A DNA stretch of 34,112 nucleotides, taken from positions 1 through 34,112 of the forward strand of contig NZ_BAEG01000023.1 in the NCBI RefSeq assembly GCF_000238915.1, read 5' to 3'. Both the position numbers and the translations under genes were made by a program. Position 1 is the first letter of the stretch; each line of letters begins with the position of its first letter. Below, piece by piece: positions 1 through 8,687 of the stretch. Origin of the DNA: Arthrobacter globiformis NBRC 12137. GTDB lineage: Bacteria; Actinomycetota; Actinomycetes; Actinomycetales; Micrococcaceae. The notes under the pieces were generated by a model that made no database searches, was not told the origin of the DNA, and saw only the letters and a list, made by a program, of their open reading frames with translations.

Positions 1-96
1 AGCGACATCGTCAAGGAAGTCCAGGCCGAAGTCGCCGACGTGACCGACTCCACGCCTGACAGTCAAGACGGGCACTCGCGACGCAGGGCCGGCTAA
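1..96 (+). CDS. C-terminal tail of an unidentified upstream protein (partial)
   Basis: The window opens inside a reading frame that runs 31 codons to a TAA at 94-96. The visible tail is hydrophilic, first acidic (Glu/Asp/Val rich) and then basic, ending in Ser-Arg-Arg-Arg-Ala-Gly. No domain can be recognised from this piece. A charged cytoplasmic tail of this kind would suit a membrane transporter, and a sugar transporter would suit the inositol operon that follows, but that is only a guess from context. The stop codon sits in the loop of a hairpin. Confidence 0.5.
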   Translation, partial: SDIVKEVQAEVADVTDSTPDSQDGHSRRRAG

Positions 97-105
97 GGGC
101 CCTGC
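83..105 (+). terminator. Hairpin spanning the stop codon of the upstream gene
   Basis: GCAGGGCC (83-90) and GGCCCTGC (98-105) are perfect 8-bp inverted arms around a 7-base loop that contains the TAA stop. There is no T-tract. It may be a U-less terminator or attenuator between the upstream gene and the aldehyde dehydrogenase gene, or an mRNA 3'-end stabiliser. Confidence 0.35.
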
Positions 106-198
106 CGGGCCTGTGGGCCCCGCATTCCAACGAAACACAGATACGAACAAAACGTGAGCGGTCCGACCAGGCCGGTCACCACCTGGGATGGAGCAATT

Positions 199-1629
199 AT
201 GGAAATGCTAGTAGGCGGAACCTGGCGCGGTGCCGCGGACGGCCGGACCGAAGAGGTCCGTTCACCCTTTGATGGCCGGACCATCGACACGGTGCCCGTC
301 GCCACGGCGGAGGACGCCATGGCCGCCCTCGACCGCGCCGAAATCGGAGCGCACGTGCAAAGGGCCACGCCGGCCCATGCACGCGTGGATATCCTGCTCC
401 GGGCAGCTGCCTTGGCAGATGAACGAGCCGAAGACATCGCCCAGACGATTAGCGCTGAGACCGGCAAGCCGATCACGGAAGCCCGGGGCGAGGCGAGCCG
501 GTCCGGAAACATCATCCGCCTGGCAGCGTATGAAGGAAGCCAGTTGTACGGTTCCACGCTCCCGCTGGACGCGAACGCCGGAACCGGCCTGGACAAGGTC
601 GGCTTCACGCTCCGGCAGCCGGTGGGCATCGTCGTCGCCATCACGCCGTTCAACTACCCCGCCCTGCTGGTGCTGCACAAGATTGCACCCGCGCTGGCGG
701 CCGGCAACGCCGTCGTACTCAAGCCAGCCCGGGCAACGCCCCTTACGGCGCTGAAACTGGCGCAGTGCTTCGTCGATGCCGGTCTGCCGCCGGAGGCGCT
801 GTCCGTGATTACGGGTCCCGGAAGCTCCCTGGGCGACGTCCTGGTGACCGACCCGCGGGTGCGCAAGGTGTCCTTCACCGGCTCCACCAGCACCGGAACG
901 CGCATCAGCTCCATCGCCGGCGTAAAGAAGCTCTCCCTTGAGCTGGGGGCCTCCTGCCCGGTGATCATCCTGCCGGACGCCGACCTCGAATTGGCATCCA
1001 CCGCCGTTGCGGCAGGAGGGTTCATCAATGCCGGTCAGGTCTGCATCTCCGTGCAGCGGGTCATCGTTGACCGCCGCGTCGAGGCGGACTTCCTGGACGC
1101 ACTGGTCCCGAAGGTTGAGGCCATCGCGGTGGGCAACCCCAAGGAAGACGACACCCGGCTTGGCTCACTGATCTCCGCGGAGGAAGCTACCCGCGTTCAG
1201 ACCTCGATCACCGAGGCCCGCTATTCCGGCGCCAGGGTCCTCACCGGCGGTGACCGTGACGGTGCGGTGGTGACACCCGCCGTCGTCGCCGGAGTGGACC
1301 CGCGGTCGAACCTGAGCCGGAACGAACTGTTCGGACCCGCCGTCGCCGTCTCATCCGCCCCGGACATGGACGCCGCCATCGCGATGGCCAACGACAACGA
1401 CTACGGCCTCGGGGCGGGAATCTTCACCAACGACGTGGCCGGAACGGTTCAAGCCATGCGGCAGATCGACGCAGGCAACATCCACATCAACTGGTCCCCG
1501 CTGTGGCGTGCCGATCTGATGCCCTACGGCGGCCTGAAAGGCAGCGGCATCGGCAAGGAAGGCGTCCGCTCCGCCGTCCAGGAAATGACCGAAGAGAAGA
1601 CAGTCGTCCTGCACGGACGCCCCTGGTAA
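199..1629 (+). CDS. NAD(P)-dependent aldehyde dehydrogenase
   Basis: This 476-residue protein is a full-length member of the aldehyde dehydrogenase superfamily, which oxidises aldehydes to acids. The general-base glutamate is E248 in LELGAS, and the catalytic cysteine is C282 in GQVCISVQR. The cofactor-binding part carries TPFNYP and FTGSTSTG. The ATG at 199 is chosen because GGAG lies 5 bases upstream; an in-frame GTG at 154 has no ribosome site and would add 15 residues with no family counterpart. The gene is 23 bases before iolD, so it probably acts in the same sugar pathway, perhaps on a lactaldehyde- or semialdehyde-like intermediate. The substrate cannot be read from the sequence. It differs clearly from the CoA-acylating IolA at the end of the operon. 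Confidence 0.9.
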   Translation: MEMLVGGTWRGAADGRTEEVRSPFDGRTIDTVPVATAEDAMAALDRAEIGAHVQRATPAHARVDILLRAAALADERAEDIAQTISAETGKPITEARGEASRSGNIIRLAAYEGSQLYGSTLPLDANAGTGLDKVGFTLRQPVGIVVAITPFNYPALLVLHKIAPALAAGNAVVLKPARATPLTALKLAQCFVDAGLPPEALSVITGPGSSLGDVLVTDPRVRKVSFTGSTSTGTRISSIAGVKKLSLELGASCPVIILPDADLELASTAVAAGGFINAGQVCISVQRVIVDRRVEADFLDALVPKVEAIAVGNPKEDDTRLGSLISAEEATRVQTSITEARYSGARVLTGGDRDGAVVTPAVVAGVDPRSNLSRNELFGPAVAVSSAPDMDAAIAMANDNDYGLGAGIFTNDVAGTVQAMRQIDAGNIHINWSPLWRADLMPYGGLKGSGIGKEGVRSAVQEMTEEKTVVLHGRPW

Positions 1630-1652
1630 CCACGACAACCGGAAATAAGGCA

Positions 1653-3602
1653 ATGACCACACCAACGCAGACCATCAGGCTCACCACCGCCCAAGCAGTC
1701 ATCAAGTACCTCTCCGTCCAGTATTCGCTGGCCGACGGCGTCCGGCGCCGCCTGGTCCCCGCGGCACTGGGGATCTTTGGGCACGGCAACGTCGCAGGCC
1801 TGGGACAGGCGTTCGATGAACTGGCCGACGACATGCCATTCATTCAGGGCCGGCACGAGCAGTACATGGCCCACATCTCCACCGCCTACGCCAAGGCGAG
1901 CCGCCGCCAGGCGGTCCTCGCGGTGACGGCATCGATCGGCCCGGGTGCCCTTAACCTCGTCACCGCCGCCGGCCTGGCAACTGTAAACAGGATTCCGCTC
2001 CTGCTGCTGCCCGGTGACACCTACGCGACCCGCCACCAGGGGCCGGTGCTGCAACAACTGGAACACCCCACCGAGGCTGACGCCACGGTCAACGACTCCT
2101 TCCGGCCGGTCTCGCGGTTTTTCGACCGGATCACGCGCCCGGAGCAGCTCCTGACAGCCCTGCCGCAGGCGATGCGGGTGCTCACCAGCCCAACGGACAC
2201 CGGCGCGGTGGTCATTTCGCTGCCCCAGGACGTGCAGTCGCACGCCTACGATTTCCCGGCCGAGTTCTTCGAACCCCGCGACTGGAAGATCCGCCGGCCG
2301 CTGCCGGACTTGGAAGAGGTCGACGACGTCGCCCGGCTCATTCGCGCCGCTGACCGTCCGGTGATCATCGCCGGCGGCGGCATCCACTACTCTGACGCCC
2401 ACGCGGCGCTGGAAGCACTGGCCGGCCAGGCTGGCATCCCCGTGGTTGAAACCTTCGGCGGCAAGGGCGCCGTGACCAAGGACGAATGGTGGCAGGTCGG
2501 AGGTGTCGGACTCGAAGGGAACTTCGCCTCCAACGCCCTGGTCAAGCAGGCCGACCTGGTTCTCAGCGTAGGCACCCGCCTCACCGACTTCGCCACCGGC
2601 TCCCAGTCCGTCTTCGAGAATCCGGACGTCCGTTTCGCATCCTTGAACATCGTGGATGCTGACACCCGTAAGCAGGGCGCCACCGGCATCCTCGCGGACG
2701 CCCGGCTAGGGCTGGAAGCATTGGCCCGCGCCCTGGAGGGCCACAGCACCAGCGAAGCGTGGCAGGACACCGTCCACGCCGAGAAGGCCAAGTGGGCCCC
2801 CATCCGGGCGCAATGGCTCGACGCCGACACGGCCTTCCGCCCCGAGGACCACCCCGATGCCCCGGTCACCGGTGCGGTCCTGACGCAGCCGCAGCTGATC
2901 GGACTCATGCAGGAACACGCCCGCTCCGGTGACACCATCATCGCCGCCGCCGGGGGACCGCCCGGTGACCTGCAGAAAGTCTGGGACGCCACGGGCAACC
3001 GCAACTGCCATCTGGAATTCGGGTTCTCCTGCATGGGCTATGAAATCGCCGCCGGCATGGGCGTGCGCCTCGCCGAGGGAAACAACGACAACCGCGTGGT
3101 CACCTTTATCGGCGACGGCACGTTCCTGATGGCACCTACGGAAATCGTCACCGCGGCACAGGAGGGCCTGAATGTCACCGTGGTCGTGTCCGAAAACCAC
3201 GGTTACCAGGTGATCCACCGTTTGCAGATGAACCGCAGCGGCAGGGAATTCGGCAACGAATTCCGGTACCGCACCACCGGCGGAAGCGTCGCCGTCGACG
3301 ACGCCCCCAAGGCACGCCTGGACGGTGACTACCTCAAAGTCGATCTCCGCCAGATCGCCGAAGGCCTTGGCGCCCTGGCCATCCGTGCCACCACCGCGGC
3401 AGAGGTCAGGGAAGCACTGGCCTCCACCCGCGACACCGAAGGGCCCGTCGTCATCGTGGTACCCACGGTTCCCCATGTCGACCTGCCCGGCGGGGACGTC
3501 TGGTGGGACGTTGCCCCGGCCGAAGTATCAACCCAGGACTGGGTCAACAAGCTGCGCTCCGAGTACGAAGAGGCACGCGGCCGCCAGCGGTGGTTCGGAT
3601 GA
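1653..3602 (+). CDS. iolD: 3D-(3,5/4)-trihydroxycyclohexane-1,2-dione hydrolase IolD
   Basis: This 649-residue thiamine-diphosphate enzyme opens the six-membered ring of the diketo intermediate in inositol catabolism to give 5-deoxy-glucuronate. The N-terminal ThDP domain has the activating glutamate in GRHEQYMAH. The central domain has a GGGIHYSDA segment. The C-terminal domain has the ThDP/Mg motif from GDGTFLMAP (residue 487) to the SENHGYQ asparagine about 28 residues later. Length and the HEQ.MAH / VSENHGYQ signatures fit IolD rather than acetolactate synthase. The start is the first ATG after the aldehyde dehydrogenase stop; the preceding ribosome site is weak (GGAAATAAGG). The end overlaps the next start (ATGA), suggesting coupled translation. 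Confidence 0.93.
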   Translation: MTTPTQTIRLTTAQAVIKYLSVQYSLADGVRRRLVPAALGIFGHGNVAGLGQAFDELADDMPFIQGRHEQYMAHISTAYAKASRRQAVLAVTASIGPGALNLVTAAGLATVNRIPLLLLPGDTYATRHQGPVLQQLEHPTEADATVNDSFRPVSRFFDRITRPEQLLTALPQAMRVLTSPTDTGAVVISLPQDVQSHAYDFPAEFFEPRDWKIRRPLPDLEEVDDVARLIRAADRPVIIAGGGIHYSDAHAALEALAGQAGIPVVETFGGKGAVTKDEWWQVGGVGLEGNFASNALVKQADLVLSVGTRLTDFATGSQSVFENPDVRFASLNIVDADTRKQGATGILADARLGLEALARALEGHSTSEAWQDTVHAEKAKWAPIRAQWLDADTAFRPEDHPDAPVTGAVLTQPQLIGLMQEHARSGDTIIAAAGGPPGDLQKVWDATGNRNCHLEFGFSCMGYEIAAGMGVRLAEGNNDNRVVTFIGDGTFLMAPTEIVTAAQEGLNVTVVVSENHGYQVIHRLQMNRSGREFGNEFRYRTTGGSVAVDDAPKARLDGDYLKVDLRQIAEGLGALAIRATTAAEVREALASTRDTEGPVVIVVPTVPHVDLPGGDVWWDVAPAEVSTQDWVNKLRSEYEEARGRQRWFG

Positions 3603-4372
3603 GCGCCACGCCCCTGAACACCGGCCAGTTGCGCCGCCGGCTGGCGGACGGCGAAACCACCGTCGGAACCTTCGTGGGTATGGCCTCGGCCACCGCCACC
3701 GAAGTCTGCGCCGCCGCTGGTGCAGACTGGGTGCTGATCGACCTTGAACACGGGTCCGGAGGCGAGGATGTGGTCCGCGACGGCGTCATCGCCGCGGGAA
3801 GCTACGGCGTCCCGGCCATCGTCCGGGTTGAAACCGGGGACCGGATCCGCATCGGCAGGGTTCTGGACAACGGGGCAGCAGGAATCATGGTTCCCCGGCT
3901 CAGCAACGTCGAAGAGGCCCGGGAATCGGTCAGGCACCTGCTCTACCCGCCGCACGGGGACCGAGGCGTGGCCACCTACAACCGGTCGTGCCGTTGGGGC
4001 ATGGACCGCTCCCCGCTCACCTCCGGCGAGCAGGAAACCGTCGGAATCATCCAGATCGAAACCTCCGAGGCCCTGGACAACGTCGAGGACATCGCCGCGC
4101 AGGACGGGGTCGACGTCGTTTTCATCGGCCCGCTGGACCTGTCCTTCGCCTTAGGCGTTCCCCTGCAGCTGGACAGCAGTGTTTTCCAGGACGCACTGCA
4201 GCGGGTTGTGGCCGCCGCGCAGCTGCACGACAAGGCGGCCGGGATCCTGGCCGTGGACGGCATGGCCGCCGCCAAGTACGTCCGCCAGGGTTTCCGGTTC
4301 GTCGCGATCGGCTCCGACTCGACCATCATGTCGGCAGCGTTCCGCGACGCCTTCGAAACCGCCCGAAACTGA
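3599..4372 (+). CDS. HpcH/HpaI-family class II aldolase
   Basis: This 257-residue protein belongs to the HpcH/HpaI aldolase/citrate lyase family, metal-dependent enzymes that cleave 2-keto-3-deoxy or 4-hydroxy-2-oxo acids to pyruvate (or a related oxo acid) plus an aldehyde. The active-site set is visible: H51 in DLEHG, R76 in IVRVET, metal ligands E154 in IQIETSEA and D180 in FIGPLDLS. GIMVPRL provides the usual mid-barrel strand. Its ATG overlaps the iolD stop. Standard inositol pathways use IolJ for the final cleavage, and IolJ is absent from the window. This aldolase may cleave an intermediate from an alternative branch, but that is inference from position only. Confidence 0.88.
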   Translation: MSATPLNTGQLRRRLADGETTVGTFVGMASATATEVCAAAGADWVLIDLEHGSGGEDVVRDGVIAAGSYGVPAIVRVETGDRIRIGRVLDNGAAGIMVPRLSNVEEARESVRHLLYPPHGDRGVATYNRSCRWGMDRSPLTSGEQETVGIIQIETSEALDNVEDIAAQDGVDVVFIGPLDLSFALGVPLQLDSSVFQDALQRVVAAAQLHDKAAGILAVDGMAAAKYVRQGFRFVAIGSDSTIMSAAFRDAFETARN

Positions 4373-4400
4373 CCTCAAACCTAGAAAGAAAGGCAAGAAC

Positions 4401-5612
4401 GTGAGCACAGAACCCCGCACCGTCGGCGTCGGCCTCATCAGCGTCGGATGGATGGGAAAGCTCCATTCACGCGCTTACCAGGCAGTACCGTACGTCTACC
4501 CGGAACTTGGCATCAAAACGAAGCTGGTCATCGCCGCCGACACCGAGCCCAGCCGGATCCAGTTCGCAAAGGATGTCCTTGGATTCGCCGAGGGCACTGC
4601 CGACTACAACGACGTCCTGAACCACCCGGACGTGGACGTTGTTTCCATCTGCGCACCCAACTTCCTGCACGCGGAAATCGGAATCGCTGCCGCCAAAGCC
4701 GGCAAGCATTTCTGGATCGAGAAGCCGGTGGGCCGCGGCTATGAAGAAACGGCGGCGGTGCAGGAAGCGGCAGTGGATGCCGGCGTGATCACCTCCATCG
4801 GCTACAACTACAGGCACGCACCCGCCGTGGAGCATGCACGTGAGCTGATCGCCGCCGGCCAGTTGGGCCGCATCACCAACGTCCGGGCAGTCTTCTTCTC
4901 CGGTTACGCCTCCGAGCCCAACGGTGCACTGTCCTGGCGCTTCGACCGCAAACTCGCCGGCACCGGCGTCCTGGCAGACCTGTTCAGCCACGCCACCGAC
5001 CTGTGCCAGTATGTAGTTGGACCGATCGCCGAGGTCACCGCTCTGACCAGCACCGTCTATACGCAGCGGCCGAAGCTTGCGATGGGTTCCGCAACGCACT
5101 TCGCAGTGATCGAAAACGGTGAAATGGGAGACGTCGAAAATGAGGACTACGCCGCAGCGCTCGTCCGCTTCGGCCCGTCCGCCCGCGGCGCCGGTGCCGT
5201 CGGCACCATCGAGTCGTCCCGCGTCGCCGTCGGCCCCGAGTGCGGCTACCAGATCGAAGTGTACGGAACCGAAGGTTCACTCAAATGGGACTTCGAGCGC
5301 ATGAACGAGCTCAAGGTCTGCCTGGGACGCAGCAACGACGAACAGGGCTACACCACCGTCAACGCCAGCCCCCGTTACGGTGACTACGCGCACTTCCAGC
5401 CCGGCCCCGGCAACAGCATGGGCTTCGATGACCTGAAAGTCATCGAAGCGAAGAAGTTCCTGGTCGCCGTCACCGGCGGTGCACAGGAGAATTCCAACAT
5501 CCACGATGCTGCCTCCGCTGCCGCGATCGTCAGCGCCGCCGAAGCGTCCTCGCTGTCGGGCCAGTGGCAGAAGATCGAGGAAATCAACGGCACCACCGCG
5601 GCGCGGGCGTAA
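4401..5612 (+). CDS. Gfo/Idh/MocA-family oxidoreductase
   Basis: A 403-residue NAD(P)-dependent sugar or inositol dehydrogenase. The N-terminal Rossmann fold begins with VGVGLISVGWMG, the catalytic lysine is K108 in IEKPVG, and the substrate domain carries the Asp/His pair in ADLFSHATDL. It is longer than IolG and most resembles the broad family of ~390-residue Gfo/Idh proteins found in sugar clusters. The GTG start at 4401 is preceded by AGAAAGG. It sits between the aldolase and a LacI regulator. Exact substrate unknown; oxidation of an inositol isomer or a hexose derivative is plausible. Confidence 0.88.
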   Translation: MSTEPRTVGVGLISVGWMGKLHSRAYQAVPYVYPELGIKTKLVIAADTEPSRIQFAKDVLGFAEGTADYNDVLNHPDVDVVSICAPNFLHAEIGIAAAKAGKHFWIEKPVGRGYEETAAVQEAAVDAGVITSIGYNYRHAPAVEHARELIAAGQLGRITNVRAVFFSGYASEPNGALSWRFDRKLAGTGVLADLFSHATDLCQYVVGPIAEVTALTSTVYTQRPKLAMGSATHFAVIENGEMGDVENEDYAAALVRFGPSARGAGAVGTIESSRVAVGPECGYQIEVYGTEGSLKWDFERMNELKVCLGRSNDEQGYTTVNASPRYGDYAHFQPGPGNSMGFDDLKVIEAKKFLVAVTGGAQENSNIHDAASAAAIVSAAEASSLSGQWQKIEEINGTTAARA

Positions 5613-5614
5613 CC

Positions 5615-6637
5615 ATGGCAACAGCATCTGTCCGGCGGCCAACAATCAGGGATGTGGCCGAACGTGCCGGCGTCTCAAAGTCCCTGGTCTCACTCGTCGT
5701 GCGCAACTCTCCGCGCGTCAGTGAGGAACGCCGCCGGCGGGTGCTGGAAGTCATGGAGGAAATCGGGTACGAGCTCAACCTCGCCGCCAGATCATTGTCC
5801 AGCCGTCACAGCGGAAACATCGGTGTGCTGGTCAGCGACCTCCACAACCCCTGGGCCTTCGACGTCGTCGATGCCGCACGGCCAGTACTGGAAGAAGCCG
5901 GGCACACCGTGCTCTTCAGTGCGGCCACGGCATCGGCGGCCGGGTCAGGTGTTGACCTGTCCATCCTCCAGGCGTTCCGCGACCTGGGCGTCGCCGGTCT
6001 CCTCGTGGTCGGAACGGTGCCTGACAAAGCCCCGTTCAGCCGCGTCGTTTCAGGAGGAGCCGTGGTTTTCGCCGGCGGAGGGCCGGACTACATCGATACC
6101 GCCGACGTAGTCCGCAGCGACGACGCCCACGGACTTTCGATGGTCGTGGAGCATCTCATCGAACAAGGCCACGAGCGCATCGCACACCTGGGTGGACTCG
6201 GCGGCTCCGTCGGCAAGGAACGCGTCAAGGGCTACACGGCAGCCATGGAAGAGCATGGGCTGGGGCGGAACATTCACGTTGTGGACGCGGACTTCTCACA
6301 GGAATCCGGGTACGTCGCAGCCCAACGGGCGCTCGGTGCCTCCGGACGCCTGCGCCACCCCACGGCTCTGGCCTGCATCAACGACCTGGCAGCGCTTGGG
6401 GCAATGACGGCAGCCGATGAGCGCGGGATTGAAATCGCGATCACCGGTTACGACAACATCGCCCTCGGAGCCATGCCCAGGCTTGGGCTCACCACTGTCG
6501 ACCCTGACAGTTCCACTATCGGCATCACAGGGGCCAAAACCCTCCTGCAGCGCATCAACGACAACGGCGAGGGCTTCGTGCACCAGCCCGTCGTACCTGA
6601 ACTGGTCATTCGCAAGTCCAGCCTGCTGGGCCTCTGA
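5615..6637 (+). CDS. LacI-family transcriptional regulator
   Basis: This 340-residue protein has an N-terminal helix-turn-helix (TIRDVAERAGVSKSLVSLVV, about residues 10-29) with the LacI hinge (NLAARSLSSRHSGNIGVLV) and a periplasmic-binding-protein-like effector domain ending in the usual ITGYDNIALG and LTTVD segments. ATG at 5615 lies 2 bases after the preceding stop, so it is probably translated from the operon mRNA. The likely role is control of this inositol-type operon by a pathway sugar or intermediate. I could not find a convincing LacI-type palindrome in the 102 bp before the first enzyme gene, so the operator may lie upstream of the window. Confidence 0.93.
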   Translation: MATASVRRPTIRDVAERAGVSKSLVSLVVRNSPRVSEERRRRVLEVMEEIGYELNLAARSLSSRHSGNIGVLVSDLHNPWAFDVVDAARPVLEEAGHTVLFSAATASAAGSGVDLSILQAFRDLGVAGLLVVGTVPDKAPFSRVVSGGAVVFAGGGPDYIDTADVVRSDDAHGLSMVVEHLIEQGHERIAHLGGLGGSVGKERVKGYTAAMEEHGLGRNIHVVDADFSQESGYVAAQRALGASGRLRHPTALACINDLAALGAMTAADERGIEIAITGYDNIALGAMPRLGLTTVDPDSSTIGITGAKTLLQRINDNGEGFVHQPVVPELVIRKSSLLGL

Positions 6638-6655
6638 CCTACACCCACCCAGTCA

Positions 6656-6679
6656 CCCCTGCGGCCCGTAGCCCAGGGG
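6656..6679 (+). terminator. Weak hairpin after the lacI gene
   Basis: CCCCTG (6656-6661) and CAGGGG (6674-6679) can pair around a 12-base loop in the 71-bp gap between the LacI gene and the dehydrogenase gene. There is no T-tract. It may only slow transcription or mark an internal boundary in the operon. Confidence 0.25.
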
Positions 6680-6708
6680 AATGCATACTCACATCTTCAA
6701 GGAAGACG

Positions 6709-7641
6709 ATGGCTTCTTTCAGCACACCCCAAATATTCGTGGCTCTCGGCAGTGTCGAAGCCGATCTCGTGGAACCGGTGCTTTCACCGCACCAGCAACT
6801 GGTCCAAAATCCCAGCGAAGCCGATCTCGCCCGGGCCGACGCCGCGATCGTCCGGGCTGCCTACCGGGTTGACCGGGAGCTTCTGGACCGCATGCCGGCA
6901 CTGAAAGTCATCGCCAGAACGGGCGTAGGCACTGACCTTGTCGATGTCAGGGAAGCGAACCGCCGCGGAATTCCGGTCGTCATCACTCCGGGAAGCAATA
7001 CGGCCTCCGTCGCCGAAGGCGTCTTTTCCCACCTCCTTGCCCTCGTCAAGAAGCTGTCAATCCTGACCTCGCTGGTCAGGGAGGGCCGCTGGGAGCAACG
7101 GTCCGACGTAGCTGTGGGCGACCTCGAAGGGTTCACGCTGGGCATTGTCGGGTACGGCCGGATCGGGCGCCGGGTAGCAAGGATCGCCGAGGCCTTTGAC
7201 CTGAAGGTCCTGGCCCACGATCCTTTCACCGAGGTGCCGGCCGATGTCCGGTGCGGCACTGTCGAGGAACTGCTGGCCCGCAGTGACTTCATCACGCTCC
7301 ATGTTCCCCTGACACCGGAGAACCGCAACCTGATAAATGCCGAACGCATTGCCCTGATGCCGCCGGGTGCGGTCCTGATCAACTGCAGCCGGGGCGGTCT
7401 GGTGGACCTGGACGCGGCCCACGATGCGCTGAGCTCAGGGCATCTGGCCGGGCTCGGACTGGATGCGTATGATCCAGAGCCGCCAACCCACCATCCGGTC
7501 TACGACCACGAAAACGTGGTTCTAACGCCACACCTGATGGGCTTCACCCGGCAGGGCATGGCCCACACCGTCCGCGACGCCGCCAAGGGCGCGGTGGACG
7601 TACTTGCCGGCCGGACTCCAGCGGCGGTGGCAGCACCATGA
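6709..7641 (+). CDS. D-isomer-specific 2-hydroxyacid dehydrogenase
   Basis: A 310-residue NAD-dependent dehydrogenase of the SerA/glyoxylate-reductase type, interconverting a 2-oxo acid and its D-2-hydroxy acid. The NAD-binding glycine motif GYGRIG starts at residue 148. The catalytic triad is complete: R228 in NCSRGG, E257 in DPEP and H275 in TPHLMG. AAGGAAG precedes the ATG by a few bases. It lacks the C-terminal regulatory domains of long phosphoglycerate dehydrogenases, so amino-acid synthesis is less likely than a catabolic role. With the HpcH/HpaI aldolase in the same operon, it may reduce the oxo acid released there. Its stop overlaps the next start (ATGA). Confidence 0.9.
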   Translation: MASFSTPQIFVALGSVEADLVEPVLSPHQQLVQNPSEADLARADAAIVRAAYRVDRELLDRMPALKVIARTGVGTDLVDVREANRRGIPVVITPGSNTASVAEGVFSHLLALVKKLSILTSLVREGRWEQRSDVAVGDLEGFTLGIVGYGRIGRRVARIAEAFDLKVLAHDPFTEVPADVRCGTVEELLARSDFITLHVPLTPENRNLINAERIALMPPGAVLINCSRGGLVDLDAAHDALSSGHLAGLGLDAYDPEPPTHHPVYDHENVVLTPHLMGFTRQGMAHTVRDAAKGAVDVLAGRTPAAVAAP

Positions 7642-8687
7642 CGATACGCGTTGGAGTCGTAGGAGCCGGTGTCATGGGTGCCGAGCACGCCCGTATTCTC
7701 CATGGCAGCATCTCAGGGGCAACCGTCACAGCAGTGGCGGACCCTGCGAGTGACCGCGCCCATGCCGTTGCCGTCGAAACCGGTGCCTGGCCCTTCAACT
7801 CCGCTGAGGAGCTTATTGCATCGCCGTTCGTGGATGCTGTCCTTATCGCCTCGCACGACGGTGCCCACGCAGACCAGGTGGCCGCCTGCCTCGAACTCCG
7901 CAAACCTGTTCTGTGCGAGAAGCCACTGGCGCCGACAGTTCAGGAGTGCCAGGCCCTCGTTGAACAGCAGAATGCCATTGGGGGCACGCCGCTGATTTCA
8001 GTCGGCTTCATGCGCAGGTTCCACCCGGCATACCGGGAACTGAAGGAACGGCTCGCCGAAGGAGCCGTCGGCCAACCCCTTATGATCCTGAGCTCGCACC
8101 GCAACGTGAAGTCCTATCCCGACGGCAATTCGGCGTCCACCATCACCAATTCCGGCATTCACGAAATCGACATCACCGCCTGGCTTCTGGATTCACCCAT
8201 TGCATCAGTGAGCTGGCACGCCCCAAAAAGCACTGCCCTGGACAAGACCAGGCAGGACCCCCAGCTTCTGCACCTCCGCACAGCTGACGGAGTTCTGACG
8301 ACCGTCGACGTTTTCCTCAATGCCCAGTACGGCTACGAGGTCCGCTGCGAAGTTCTGGGCGAACAGGGCTCGATCGAGCTCTCCGCGCCCCAGCTGACCA
8401 CGGCCAACCGTGCACTGGCCGCGACACGGACCTATGCGGCCGACTGGAGGCCGGTCTTTGCCGACGCCTACCGACTCCAGTCCCAGGCCTGGATCGACGC
8501 ACTGACCTCCCGGACCCGTTCGCCGCTGGCCACGGCCGAAGAAGGGCTTCAAGCCGTCCGCGTCGCCGAGGCGCTTGTGCAATCCATGAACACCGGCGGT
8601 GGCACAGTCGCCGTCGACAACAACAAACCATCCGGCCCGGCCTCGCCGGACGGCACATCAGGAAGGAACCTTTCCCATGTCCACTGA
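7638..8687 (+). CDS. Gfo/Idh/MocA-family oxidoreductase (inositol dehydrogenase-like)
   Basis: A 349-residue Rossmann dehydrogenase with VGVVGAGVMG at the N-terminus, the catalytic-lysine motif CEKPL and the inositol-dehydrogenase-like GFMRRFHPAY segment. The position equivalent to the IolG catalytic aspartate is asparagine here (NSGIHEID), while the histidine is kept. The last ~20 residues form a polar tail that overlaps the start of iolG by 11 bp and contains the iolG ribosome site. The overlap with genes on both sides indicates a tight operon. It is probably a dehydrogenase for another inositol isomer or a keto-inositol; activity on myo-inositol is uncertain because of the Asn. Confidence 0.87.
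   Translation: MTIRVGVVGAGVMGAEHARILHGSISGATVTAVADPASDRAHAVAVETGAWPFNSAEELIASPFVDAVLIASHDGAHADQVAACLELRKPVLCEKPLAPTVQECQALVEQQNAIGGTPLISVGFMRRFHPAYRELKERLAEGAVGQPLMILSSHRNVKSYPDGNSASTITNSGIHEIDITAWLLDSPIASVSWHAPKSTALDKTRQDPQLLHLRTADGVLTTVDVFLNAQYGYEVRCEVLGEQGSIELSAPQLTTANRALAATRTYAADWRPVFADAYRLQSQAWIDALTSRTRSPLATAEEGLQAVRVAEALVQSMNTGGGTVAVDNNKPSGPASPDGTSGRNLSHVH

Noticed and set aside
154..198. GTG at 154 as start of the aldehyde dehydrogenase
   Set aside because: No ribosome site precedes it; the ATG at 199 has GGAG at good spacing and gives the usual family N-terminus.
97..198. Search for a LacI operator before the first inositol-operon gene
   Set aside because: Only short GC-rich arms (such as GACC/GGTC) were found, which are expected by chance at this base composition.
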